From assembly GCA_015140255.1 (NCBI GenBank), contig CP043993.1, positions 1 through 64,000 on the forward strand: a stretch of DNA of 64,000 nucleotides, given 5' to 3'. Both the position numbers and the translations under genes were made by a program. The stretch is from Candidatus Stammera capleta (GTDB taxonomy: Bacteria > Pseudomonadota > Gammaproteobacteria > Enterobacterales > Enterobacteriaceae). Of the stretch, positions 1 to 10,698 are shown in pieces (within the stretch, counting starts at the first letter, position 1; every line of letters starts with the position of its first letter). Under the pieces are notes generated by a model. It saw only the letters and a list, made by a program, of their open reading frames with translations. It did not search any database and was not told where the DNA came from.

Positions 1-67
1 ATACAAAGATATATAAAATTTATTTCTAAATATATATATCAAAAAAAAATAAAAGGTAGATACAAAA

Positions 68-117
68 TTATTAGTAATAAATGAATTATTTAAAATAATT
101 CATTTAAATACTAATAA
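68..117. repeat. Long imperfect inverted repeat (hairpin)
   Basis: Outer arms of 9 bp (68-76 with 109-117) enclose, after a small bulge, inner perfect arms of 13 bp (78-90 with 94-106) around a 3-base loop. The arms contain G/C pairs, so they are not merely A/T runs. It could be a bidirectional terminator or RNA-stabilising element downstream of gapA; the function is inferred. Confidence 0.6.
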
Positions 118-191
118 ATTATGAAAATTATTTAAATATTTAATAAAAATTTAAATACACAAATTTTATATATTATAAAATATAAAAGAAT

Positions 192-221
192 TTAATCTTA
201 AAATTCAAATTTTAAGATTAA
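192..221. repeat. Perfect 14-bp inverted repeat, likely gapA 3' hairpin
   Basis: Arms 192-205 and 208-221 are exact reverse complements separated by two bases. It lies about 115 bases downstream of the gapA stop, so it may be its transcription terminator or a 3'-end stability hairpin. No long T tract follows in the gapA direction, so termination is not certain. Confidence 0.55.
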
Positions 222-337
222 TTTAAATAATAAAAATATAAAATATATATATAGATTAAAAATAAAAAATAAATACTTTTTTATTAAAATGATAAAAAAT
301 AAATATAAAATTTACACAAATATTTAATAAAATATAT

Positions 338-1342
<1,005 letters not shown>

Positions 1343-1508
1343 ATTATCACCTATAAAAATAAAATTTATCCTTAATTTATTATACAACAAAATAATTTAC
1401 TATATAAAATATAATTTATAATAAGTTATAAAAAAAAATATATTTAAATTTTTTTTTAATAAATTAATATAAATAAATTTTAAATAAAAAATAAATTTAT
1501 TTTAAAAA

Positions 1509-1537
1509 CTTGATTTTATTAAAATAAAACCTATTTA
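1509..1537 (+). promoter_or_regulatory. Sigma-32-type heat-shock promoter of ibpA
   Basis: CTTGATT (1509-1515), a 14-base spacer, then CCTATTTA (1530-1537). This resembles the enterobacterial RpoH consensus (CTTGAAA, 13-15 bases, CCCCATNTA). The GC-containing elements stand out in an A/T background, and the site ends 34 bases before the ibpA ATG. rpoH is present in this window, supporting the assignment. It is an inference from pattern, not a measured start. Confidence 0.6.
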
Positions 1538-1571
1538 TTTAATTAATAACAAATAAAATGTAGAGGTTAAT

Positions 1572-2024
1572 ATGTCATTCAAAACAATATCAATTATACC
1601 TGATTTAACAGATTCAATATTTTCTGATAGATTCAATAAAATAGATAAATTATTTAGTCATTTAACTGGTAACATTCCAGTAAACACAACACCAAAATAT
1701 AATATTAAAAGAACTGGTAATAATTTCGAATTAACAGTTAGTTTACCAGGATGAAATAAAAAAGAATTAGAAATAAATGTAACAAATAATAGATTAAACA
1801 TAATAGGTATAAAACAAAAAACAGAAGAAAAAAGAAATAGTAAATGAATTTATAAAAGTATATTTAAAAATAATTTTAATATAAGTTATAATATTTCAAA
1901 AAATTCTATAATTAAAAAAGCAAAATTAAAAAAAGGTCTATTAACTATTAAAATAGAAAATAAATTACCTAAACACGAAAAACCAAAAAAAATAGATATA
2001 AATTCAAAAAAAATAGAAAAATAA
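1572..2024 (+). CDS. ibpA: Small heat-shock protein IbpA/IbpB family
   Basis: A 150-residue alpha-crystallin-type holdase that binds unfolding proteins and passes them to other chaperones. The first 60 residues carry a dimer-like N-terminus (FNKIDKLFSHL), followed by the crystallin strands with VSLPGW, IGIKQ and a C-terminal GLLTIKIENKLP. It ends with a basic tail containing KKIDIN, like the PRRIEIN of IbpA. TGA codons at the G-W and K-W positions read as Trp. An AGAGG ribosome site lies 5 bases before the ATG. A heat-shock-type promoter precedes it, and no ROSE-type RNA thermometer was recognised in the leader. Confidence 0.9.
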
Positions 2025-2025
2025 A

Positions 2026-2052
2026 TTACCCTTACTTACAAGGTAAGGGTAA
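2026..2052. terminator. Bidirectional hairpin terminator between ibpA and rnhA
   Basis: Perfect 10-bp arms (2026-2035 and 2043-2052; TTACCCTTAC type) with a 7-base loop lie between the convergent ibpA and rnhA genes. The arms are the most GC-rich bases nearby. The hairpin overlaps the last codons of rnhA. Confidence 0.75.
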
Positions 2053-2511
2053 ATCTTTTAAAGTAGGATTTTTAGCTGAATAAAAAGCTATTTTATCACA
2101 CTCTTCATTATATATATTACCTATATGACCTTTAATTAAATGTCATTTAATTTTATTACCGAAAAAAAAAATTAGATTATACATTTTAATTCATAAATCT
2201 ACATTTTTAATTATTTTATTATGACTATTTTTCCAATGATTGTTTTTTCAAAAATATATTCAACTACTAATACCACTATATAAATAATTACTATCAGTAA
2301 ATATATTTAATAAAAAAATATTATCTTTATAATTTAAAAAAAAATTTAAAGGTAATATAACAGCCATTAATTCCATTCTGTTATTAGTAGTATAATAATA
2401 ACCAGAATGAAAAATTAATTTTTTATTAATTATAATTGCAACAGCAGCACATCCACCTGGACCAGGATTATTAATACATGAACCATCTGTATAAATATCT
2501 ATTTTTAACAT
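2032..2511 (-). CDS. rnhA: Ribonuclease HI
   Basis: Cuts the RNA strand of RNA-DNA hybrids, removing primers and R-loops in the cytosol. The product is 159 residues (usual 155). The catalytic D-E-D-D set begins with YTDGSC near residue 7 and continues with NRMELMAV and FTDSNYL. Several internal TGAs read as Trp, including the W-x-x-N-x-x-W stretch typical of the basic protrusion; one Trp is TGG. The start MLKIDIYTDGSC was preferred to an upstream ATG. It is divergent from dnaQ, the same arrangement as in E. coli. Confidence 0.93.
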
Positions 2512-2568
2512 ATACTTAATAAACAATATTATAAATTATTTAAATATTATAAATCTAAAAAAAAAAAA

Positions 2569-3261
2569 ATGCATAGACAAATAGTTTTAGATATAGAAAC
2601 TACTGGAATGAATTTAATCGATAAACCATATATAGGACACAAAATTATTGAAATAGGAGCTATAGAAATTATAAATAAAAAAATAACAAAAAATTTTTTA
2701 CATTTATATATAAATCCTAAAAAAAAAATTGAATATCAAGCATATAAAATACATGGCATTACAAATAAATTTTTAAATAAAAAACCTATTTTTTCCGAAA
2801 TATCAGAACAATTAATAAATTTCATTAAAAAAACAGATTTAATTATACATAATGCTAATTTTGATATAGGATTTATAGAATATGAATTAAAAATTATTAA
2901 TCATAAAATTAAAAAAATAAATCAAATCTGTAATGTTATTGATACACTATCTATTGCTAGAAAAATATTTCCTGGTAAAAAAAATGATTTAAATAGCTTA
3001 TGCCAAAGATATAAAATAAATAATTCTATAAGAAAAAAACATGGAGCTTTAATAGATGCTAAATTATTGGCTAATATATTTTTAAATATGACGAAAAAAC
3101 AAACAAAAATTAATTTTAAAAAAAAAATATTTAATGAAAAAAAAAAAATTAAAAATTATAATTATATAAAAATTAATTTAACTAAAAAAGAAAATAATAA
3201 ACATATAAAATATTTAAAATATATAAAAAAAAAATTTAAAAAGTGTTTATGAAAAATATAA
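2569..3261 (+). CDS. dnaQ: DNA polymerase III epsilon subunit (3'-5' proofreading exonuclease)
   Basis: Proofreading exonuclease of the replicative polymerase core. The 230-residue product carries the DEDDh motifs: IVLDIETTGMN (ExoI, residues 5-15), IHNANFDIGF (ExoII) and HGALIDAKLLA (ExoIII). The C-terminal 50 residues are a Lys/Asn-rich stretch where E. coli keeps its linker and alpha-binding tail. A TGA at 3250-3252, which would end the protein in the standard code, reads as Trp and adds Trp-Lys-Ile before TAA. asnS follows 28 bases downstream. Confidence 0.95.
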
Positions 3262-3289
3262 TTTAAAACAATACAAATAAAATATTAAA

Positions 3290-4654
3290 ATGCAATATTA
3301 CTCCTCAACTAAAATACATAATATTAAAAAAATATCTAAATATAAAAAAAAAAATATTAAGGTATATGGATGAATAAAATCTAAAAGAAATACTAAAAAA
3401 GGAATATTATTTCTAGATATTAACGATGGTTTTTCGACTAAACCAATACAAATAATAATAAAAAAAAAAATAATCTTAAAAAATAAAATTAAAATACAAA
3501 ATTTAAATAATGGATGTTCATTAATTATTTTAGGAAAAATAAAAAAAAATATTAATAATAACTATAATGAAATACATGCAAAAAAAATAAAAATAATAGG
3601 AAAAATTAAAAATAAAAAAGAATATCCTATAAGTCCTAAATATCATACTACTAAATACTTAAGAAAAATATCTCACTTGAGATCACGTACTAACTTAATT
3701 TCATCTATAAGTAGAATTAGAAATACTTTAATATATTATTTACATAATTTTTTTAAAAAAAAAAATTTTTTTTGAATACCCACTCCTATAATAACTTCTC
3801 TAGATACTGAAGGAAACAGTGAAATGTTTCAAATATATCAAAAAAAAAAAAACTTTTTTAATAAAAAATCATATCTTACAGTTTCTGGACAACTAAATTT
3901 AGAAACATATGCATGTTCATTATCAAAAGTATACAATTTAGGACCTGTATTTAGAGCTGAAAATTCAAATACTAGAAAACATTTAGCTGAATTTTGAATG
4001 TTAGAAGTAGAAATAATATTAACAAATATTAAAAAAATTATAAAATTTATTAAAAACATGTTATCTTTTTGTATTAAAAAAATAATAAAATACAATTATG
4101 ATGATTTAAATTTTTTAATAAAATATAATAATTATGACCATACTCAATTATTAAAAGAAATTATAGAAAAAAAAATTATTACTATAAATTATAACGATGT
4201 AATTAAAATATTAAAGAATAAAGAAAAAAAAAATAAAGAAAAAATAATATGAGGAATAGATATATCTACAAAACATGAAAAATATCTAACTAAAAAACAT
4301 TTTAATTCGTCAATAATAATAATTAATCATCCAAAAAAAATTAAACCATTTTATATGAAAACTAATAAAGATAATATTACAGTATCTTCATTAGATTTAA
4401 TACTAAAAAATATAGGAGAAACTATAGGTGGATCAGAAAGAGAATATAAATTAACAAAATTAGATGAAAATATGAAAGAAAAAAAAATAAATAAAAAAAA
4501 ATATTGATGATATAGAGACTTACGAAAATATGGAACAATACCACATTCAGGTTTTGGATTAGGTTTAGAAAGATTATTAATGTATATAACAAATATAAAA
4601 AATATAAAAGATATAATACCTTATCCTAGATATCCTAATTATTTAAATTTTTAG
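3290..4654 (+). CDS. asnS: Asparaginyl-tRNA synthetase
   Basis: Charges tRNA-Asn with asparagine. The 454-residue product (usual 466) has an N-terminal anticodon-binding OB fold containing KVYGWIKSKR and a class II catalytic core. Motif 2 is near [20 protein letters not shown] and motif 3 is [14 protein letters not shown] near the C-terminus. At least six TGAs read as Trp, including conserved ones such as AEFWM and YWWYRDLR. A porin gene follows, as asnS-ompF in E. coli, which is strong evidence for enterobacterial ancestry. Confidence 0.95.
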
Positions 4655-4668
4655 ATACTATATTACTA

Positions 4669-4697
4669 TTGTTAATATTTAATTAAATTTATATAAT
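4669..4697 (+). promoter_or_regulatory. Sigma-70-type promoter of the porin gene
   Basis: TTGTTA (4669-4674), a 17-base spacer and a perfect TATAAT (4692-4697). It lies 38 bases before the porin ATG, which also has a good AAGGA ribosome site at 4726-4730. In so A/T-rich a sequence -10 matches are common; the spacing and the GC-containing -35 box raise the odds. Confidence 0.45.
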
Positions 4698-4735
4698 AAA
4701 ACAAATCTATATATTAAATTAATTTAAGGAAAATT

Positions 4736-5890
4736 ATGAATAATAATAAAAATATATTAAGTATACTAAGTATATTTATATTAATATTTGCTATACAAAC
4801 AAACTCAAAATCAGCAAATTTAATAGATAATGAAGATGTTCTAATTAAAGTAAATGGTACTATAGATACAAAAAATTCTTTTAATAAAAATAGTAGTAAA
4901 CCAGAAAATAATTCAATTTTATTAGAAATTAAAGGTAAAACAAAAGAAAAAAATAATTTTTCTACATTTGGAAAAATAGAAAAAATAATTAATACTAATA
5001 AATACGATATAAGAAAAAAACATGAAAACATATTAAATAGATCAGTATATATAGGAATAAAACATAAAAAATTAGGTGAAATAAAATTAGGTAGAAATAA
5101 ATCTATAACATATAATACACTTTTATATACAAATATATCTCCATACTTTAAAAGTAAAATATATAAAGATGATAGTTTAATAGGTATAAATAGTAATACT
5201 GTAACATATAAAAAAAAATTTATATGAAATAAAAAAAATAATTTCATAAAAAATATTATTTTAACAGGTCAATATCAAGATAAAAGTAATACACTAGATA
5301 AAAATCTTTATTATATTAAAAATGGATGAGGAATAGGTTATAACATAAAAACTAATTACGGTATCGAAGTAGCTTCATCATATGCTAATCAAAAAATTAA
5401 AAAAGAAAATAATTTAGAATATACTAATAGTATATTAAATAAATTTAAAAACCGTTTTTCATCAATTTGATCTACAAGTTTAAAATATAACTTTAAAAAA
5501 TTATATATAGCTTATTCATATTTAGAAGGAAATAATTCTAGTTTAATAAAAAATATTATAAATTATAAAAATAACAATAAATATAATTATATTACTAAAA
5601 CAAAAAATATTAATTTAGTAGCTAAATATAATTTTAAATCAGGATTTACTCCAATAATAGGATATACACAAACTACATCTAAAAATTTAGATAAAATAAA
5701 ATATAATAAAAACTATATACCATACAATGAAGATATAGAAAAATATTTTAATATAGGAGCAACATTTAATTTTAATAAATCATTTTTAAGTTATATAGAC
5801 TATAAAATAGATCAATTAGATCATAGTAATGACTTAAATTATAATAATAATCCTAACAACTTTACATTAGGATTTATTTATAAATTTTAA
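4736..5890 (+). CDS. ompF: Outer-membrane porin, OmpF/OmpC family
   Basis: A 384-residue general porin expected to form a trimeric beta-barrel in the outer membrane. Residues 1-27 are a Sec signal peptide (hydrophobic ILSILSIFILIFAIQ, likely cleavage after SKSA). LGRNKSITYNTLLYTNIS corresponds to the porin segment before constriction loop L3, but the usual PEFGG there is PYFKS. Later strands (GWGIGYNIKTNYGIEVASSYA) fit the family, and the last residue is Phe, as in barrel proteins. Surface segments are Lys/Asn-rich and diverged. Position after asnS supports ompF. It may serve passive exchange with the host. Confidence 0.85.
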
Positions 5891-5891
5891 T

Positions 5892-5914
5892 CTACCTAAT
5901 TTAAAGTTAGGTAG
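5892..5914. terminator. Hairpin terminator after the porin gene
   Basis: Perfect 8-bp arms CTACCTAA (5892-5899) and TTAGGTAG (5907-5914) with a 7-base loop begin 1 base after the porin stop, between it and the convergent tRNA pair. Loop size and build match the hairpin after ibpA. Confidence 0.7.
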
Positions 5915-5918
5915 TTAA

Positions 5919-5991
5919 AACATCCGAGAGGATTTGAACCTCTGACCACTCGGTTCGTAGCCGAGTACTCTGTCCACTGAGCTACGGATGC
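5919..5991 (-). tRNA. tRNA-Arg (anticodon ACG)
   Basis: Reads as a complete cloverleaf close to E. coli argV. The acceptor begins GCATCCG, and the anticodon stem-loop carries ACG (normally edited to ICG to read CGU/C/A). The T arm is GGTTCAAATCC. CCA is not encoded. The first acceptor pair is G-U rather than G-C. It sits next to tRNA-Ser and csrA, matching the E. coli serV-argV-csrA neighbourhood. Confidence 0.93.
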
Positions 5992-6001
5992 AAATCTAAA
6001 A

Positions 6002-6084
6002 TGATGAGAGAGGGATTCGAACCCTCGATGCCTAAACATACTCCCTTAGCAGAGGAGCGCCTTAAACCACTCGACCATCTCACC
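6002..6084 (-). tRNA. tRNA-Ser (anticodon GCU)
   Basis: Class II tRNA with a long variable arm, close to E. coli serV. The acceptor GGTGAGA pairs with TCTCATC, the anticodon loop CTGCTAA gives GCU (reads AGU/AGC), and the T loop is GTTCGAA. CCA is not encoded. The discriminator appears to be A rather than the usual G of serine tRNAs, a small oddity given that SerRS is encoded in this window. Confidence 0.92.
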
Positions 6085-6127
6085 ATATAATCTATTATTA
6101 TAAACTATAAAACAAATATTATCAAAA

Positions 6128-6298
6128 CTAACATTTATTAATTTTAGTTTTTAAAAATATTTCTTCCCTATATATAGATATATTATTAGGAGCATTTATT
6201 CCTAAACATACTTGATTACCTTTAATTTTTAATACAGTTATAAAAATATTGCTATTAATTATAATTTTTTCTTTAATTTTACGAGTTAATATAAGCAT
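6128..6298 (-). CDS. csrA: Carbon storage regulator CsrA
   Basis: A 56-residue RNA-binding dimer that controls translation by binding GGA-containing hairpins near ribosome sites. It starts MLILTRKI and contains KGNQVCLGINAP and ISIYREEI, the beta strands and helix of the CsrA fold. The key Arg44-type residue is present in YREE. The Cys after QV replaces the usual Arg. The gene lies 2 bases downstream of the alaS stop and is probably cotranscribed with it. It was too short for routine gene calling but is unambiguous. Confidence 0.94.
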   Translation of the reverse strand: MLILTRKIKEKIIINSNIFITVLKIKGNQVCLGINAPNNISIYREEIFLKTKINKC

Positions 6299-6300
6299 TA

Positions 6301-8928
6301 TTAAACCTTGAAAAATAAAATCTCTTTTTTAATAAAATTAATTAAAATTTCAACAAAATTTAAATTAAAATTTTTAATATTTTCTTTAATTAAAGAAAAA
6401 ACTAAAAAAATTTTATTTTCTAAAATAATATTTTTAATTTTAGAAATAAAATTCAATTTTTTATCTAAATAAATAAAATTTATATTATTAATAATATATT
6501 TATCAATACAAAAAATATAGTTTATTTTATTTTTCTTATTAGATATAAAAAATAAAATTAAAGACAATTTATATTTTAATTTTAATTTATTTAATACTAA
6601 AAATAATATACTTTTATTACTTAAAAAATTTAAAAAATTTATTTCTTTAACTAAAAAATTTAAATTATTAAAAATATTAATATCATTAATATTTATGTTA
6701 TTTATAATATCATTAGTATACATTAATTTTAATTGATTTAATTCCTCATGTTTCTTTTTATTTTTATTTAGAAAAGATAAAATTCTATTAATAATCAATT
6801 TTTTATTTACAGATAAAATATTTGAAATTTTTTGAATAGTATAATATTGCTTATTAACATAATTTATTGCACTTAAATAAGACATAGCTTCTATACGTTT
6901 TATATTAGAAGAAATACTATAAACATTAACTAAAATAAACAAACCTATATCTCTAGTATTATTTACATGAGTTCCACAACAATATTCAGTAGATAAATTT
7001 TTAAAATTAACTATACGAAACTTATCTTCTTCTAAAAAAATATTTTTTATTCTATCTTTTAGAATATCATTTTTATCTACATATTTTATGTTAACAGATA
7101 AATTATTTCATATATTAAAATTTACTAATTCATTAATTTTAAATACTATTTCTTTATTTATTTTTTTATCATAAATAAAATCAAAACTAAATATATTATT
7201 TTTAATATTAGATCCTTTTTGAATAATATCAATATTTAAAATTTTTTTTAATACACCTTTTAATAAATGAGTAGAAGAATGATTACAAGAAATTTCTTTA
7301 CGATAATTTATATCATATTTAATTATTATATTATCATTAATATTAAAAATACCATAACTCACATAACCAATATGTATTATATAGTCACCATATAATTTAG
7401 TTTTTTCTACTATAAATTCAGAACTATTATCCTCATTAAATATTATACCTATATCACCATATTGACCACCAGATTCTGGATATAAAACAGTATTATCTGA
7501 TATTAAATAAATATTATTATCAATATTACTAATTTTATTAATAAATAAATTATTTTTAATAAAATATAATATTTTACCAAAACATTTTTTAAATTTATAA
7601 CCTAAAAAATTAGTTTTTTTTTTTATATCTAATACAATATTTTTATTTAAAAAATTATTTTTTTTAGACTTATTTTTTTGTTCATTTAATAAATAATTAA
7701 ATTTTTTCAAATTAAAAGTAATATTATAATACCTACAAACATCAATAATTAAATCTATTGGTAAACCATAAGTATCATATAATAAAAATATTATTTTAGA
7801 TTTAATTTTCCTTTTTTTTTTATCTATTTTAGATATATAGGAATATAAAATTTTTAAACTAGAATTTAAATTATTTAGAAATTTTAATTCTTCACTATAT
7901 ACAATATTTTTAATATCAAAAAATTTTTTTTTATCAATAATATAATTTTCATGAAAAATAAAATATAATACATCTATTAATTTATATAAAATACAATCAT
8001 TAATTTTTAATAATTTAATGTATAAAACTGTTCTCCTAATAATTTTTCTTAAAACATAACCTCTAAATTCATTAGAAGGTAATATTCCTTCTAACAATAA
8101 AAATACTATAGATCTAATATGATCAGAAATAACATTAAAAATGTATTCATTAAATTTATTTATATTAATATTTAAAAAATTACTTATACTATTTTTAATA
8201 TCATTAAAAATAGTTATTTTAAAATTAGAAAAAGTATTTTGTAATATTGAACAAATTCTTTCTAAACCCATACCCGTATCAACAGATTTATAATCTAAAT
8301 TAGTGATTTTATAACTACTATCAATATTAAATTCTACAAAAACTAAATTTCATATTTCTAATAAATTAGAATTATTTACATCAAAATCAATATCTTTAAA
8401 ATTAGAATATTTATTAAAAAAAATTTCTGTACTATAACCACATGGACCAAATTCTGACATTCTCCAAAAATTACTAGAATTAAAATCAATAATATTTTTT
8501 TTTTTACCTACAAGAAATATTTTATTTTTTGGTAAACCTATAATTTTTAACCATATATAATAAGTTTCTCTATCATTAATATGTACAGTAACATATAATT
8601 TATCTTTAGATATAGAAAAAAAATTTTTACTAGTCAATAATTCTCACGCATATATAATAGCTCTTTCTTTAAAATAAGAATTAAAACTAAAATTTCCCAT
8701 CATTTCAAAAAAAGTATTATGTCTAGTTGTATAACCTATATTATTAATATCATTATGTTTTCCACCTAATCTTAAGCAAGGTTGTATAGTAACAATATTA
8801 TTATATTTAATTTTTTTAATACCTAAAAAAATATCAGGAATTAACGAACTACTTTTTAAAACAATATGACCATTCGATTTAAAAAAATCTAAAAACATTT
8901 TACGTACTTCAATAAAAGTTTTAAACAT
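6301..8928 (-). CDS. alaS: Alanyl-tRNA synthetase
   Basis: Charges tRNA-Ala and edits mischarged Ser/Gly. The full-length 875-residue frame (usual 876) is interrupted only by TGA codons read as Trp. The N-terminal class II core has [42 protein letters not shown] motif 2 and LERI motif 3. The editing domain zinc ligands are HSSTH and the downstream Cys-Cys-Gly-Thr-His. The C-terminal C-Ala domain is present but Lys/Asn-rich. Retaining full length and the editing site in such a reduced genome is notable. It is divergent from recA. Confidence 0.96.
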
Positions 8929-9033
8929 AAAATCTATATCTCAAATTTAAATAAAATTAAAATAAGTTAATTTAATTATATGTTATTATTATAATAATAA
9001 TAAATTTATATTTAAAACAAATAAAAATATAAA

Positions 9034-10041
9034 ATGTCTATTGAAAAAAATAAAATAAAATCTATAAATTCAGCAATAGAACAAATAGAAAAACAATTTG
9101 GTAAAGGATCTATAATAAAATTAAATAAAAATAAACATTCAGATATAGAAACAATATCTACTGGTTCTATATCTTTAGATATAGCACTAGGAATAGGTGG
9201 TTTACCAATGGGTAGAATTATAGAAATATATGGACCAGAATCCTCTGGTAAAACTACACTAGCACTAGAAATAATATCTTCTGCTCAAAAAAATAACAAA
9301 ATATGTATTTTTATTGATGCAGAACATGCATTAGATCCTAATTATGCTAAAAAAATAGGAGTAAATTTAGAAGAATTATTATGTTCACAACCAGATAATG
9401 GAGAACAAGCATTAGAAATATGTAATTCATTAGCTAAATCAAAAAATATAGATGTAATCGTTATAGACTCAGTAGCAGCTTTAACACCTAAATCAGAAAT
9501 AGAAGGTGAAATTGGAGATTCACATTTAGGGTTAACAGCAAGAATGATGAGCCAAGCAATGAGAAAATTAGCAGGAAACATTAATCAATCAAATATATTA
9601 TTAATCTTCATTAATCAAATAAGAATGAAAATAGGTGTTTTATTTGGTAATCCTGAAACTACTACAGGTGGAAATGCACTAAAATTTTATGCTTCTATAA
9701 GATTAGATATAAGAAAAATAGGTAATATAAAAGAAAAAGAAGAAATAATAGGTAATGAAACTAGAGTTAAAATCGTAAAAAATAAATTATCAGCTCCATT
9801 TAAACAAGCTGAATTTCAAATACTTTATAGCGAAGGTATAAATGAATTTGATGAAATTTTAAACATAGGAGTAAAAAATAATATTATCAATAAAAATGGA
9901 TCATGATACAATTATAAAAATATTAAATTAGGACAAGGAAAAAAAACATCTACAATTTTTTTAAAGAAAAATCCTGAAATATTTAAAAAAATAAAACAAA
10001 AAATTAAAAAAATATATTTTCCATTTAAACAAGAATATTAA
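9034..10041 (+). CDS. recA: Recombinase RecA
   Basis: ATP-dependent strand-exchange protein for recombinational repair. The 335-residue product (usual 353) has the N-terminal oligomerisation helix, Walker [10 protein letters not shown] near residues 66-74, Walker [11 protein letters not shown], and the L2 loop region from NQIRMKIG to GNALKFYAS. The C-terminal acidic tail of E. coli is missing. One TGA near the end (9904-9906) reads as Trp. Its TAA overlaps the stop of convergent adk in a shared TTAA. Confidence 0.97.
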
Positions 10042-10670
10042 CTTAAAATATTTAAAATTTTTTCTTTAACAAAATTTATATTATTTTCAGCATTAATTCT
10101 AAAATATCCTTTAATTTTTCTTTTATTAAAAAGTTTCTTATAATAAGATCTAATATAAATTAATTCATAATAATATATAGATAATCTTTTTTTTATTACA
10201 CTAATATTAGTATCATCATCCCTAGATACTAATTTTTCACCTGTAATATCATCTACCCCATATTTATGGGGTGGATTATATAAAACATGATAAATTCTAC
10301 CTGAATTTACATGTATTCTTCTACCTAATAAACGATTTAAAATTAATTTATTACACATATATAATTCAATTACATAATCTATTTTAATAAAATTTAAAGA
10401 TTTTGCTTGTATTATATTTCTAGGAAAACCATCAAATAAATAACCATTTTGAGTGTAATTATTAAAAATATAATCTTTAACTATACCAGTAGTTATATAA
10501 TTAGGAACTAAATTACCAGAATTAAGTAATCTCCTAATTTTATGATTTTTTAAAGAATAATTTCTCAAAATATAACCTAAAGAAATTAATTTTAAATTCA
10601 AAAAATCTATAATAAATTTAGATTGAGTTCCTTTTCCTGAACCAGGAGGACCAAATAAAATAATATTCAT
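10038..10670 (-). CDS. adk: Adenylate kinase
   Basis: Interconverts ATP+AMP and 2 ADP in the cytosol. The product is 210 residues (usual 214). The P-loop is FGPPGSGKGTQ near residues 5-15, AMP site elements include DGFPRN, and the LID begins LLGRRIHVNSGRIYH. The start was placed at the fourth codon after a possible upstream ATG because MNIILFGPPGSGKGTQ matches the family start. No in-frame TGA occurs. It lies downstream of htpG in the same direction, as in E. coli, and its stop overlaps that of recA. Confidence 0.95.
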   Translation of the reverse strand: MNIILFGPPGSGKGTQSKFIIDFLNLKLISLGYILRNYSLKNHKIRRLLNSGNLVPNYITTGIVKDYIFNNYTQNGYLFDGFPRNIIQAKSLNFIKIDYVIELYMCNKLILNRLLGRRIHVNSGRIYHVLYNPPHKYGVDDITGEKLVSRDDDTNISVIKKRLSIYYYELIYIRSYYKKLFNKRKIKGYFRINAENNINFVKEKILNILS

Positions 10671-10698
10671 TAATAATACCAAAATATAAAATAATAAA

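Larger units (their letters stand above)
1..337. other. Non-coding A+T-rich region downstream of gapA
   Basis: No reading frame in this stretch resembles a gene, and almost all of it is A/T. It lies downstream of the minus-strand gapA stop and runs off the window edge. Two long inverted repeats (68-117 and 192-221) are the only structure I see. It may hold the 3' ends of gapA and of a neighbour outside the window. Confidence 0.6.

Noticed and set aside
1538..1571. ROSE-type RNA thermometer in the ibpA leader
   Set aside because: The leader is too short and no conserved UUGCU-type pairing to the ribosome site could be found.
4714..5247. Long minus-strand hydrophobic frame opposite the porin
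   Set aside because: It is the antisense of the porin 5' half; the hydrophobic look comes from the complement of Lys/Asn codons.
6301..8928. alaS looks like several broken fragments in the standard code
   Set aside because: All breaks are TGA in one continuous frame and the joined protein has family length and motifs, so it is intact with UGA as Trp. The same holds for gapA, secA, murD, murE, murG, hisS, cysS, speA and others.
8983..9000. Perfect 18-base palindrome upstream of recA as a LexA box
   Set aside because: It is a TTA/TAA repeat without the CTG-N10-CAG signature; expected by chance in this composition.
9342..9581. Minus-strand open frame inside recA
   Set aside because: Complementary to the conserved RecA core; no homology or start context of its own. 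Similar shadow frames inside murA (30300-30575, 30651-30866), trxB, lon, folD and priA were dismissed for the same reason.
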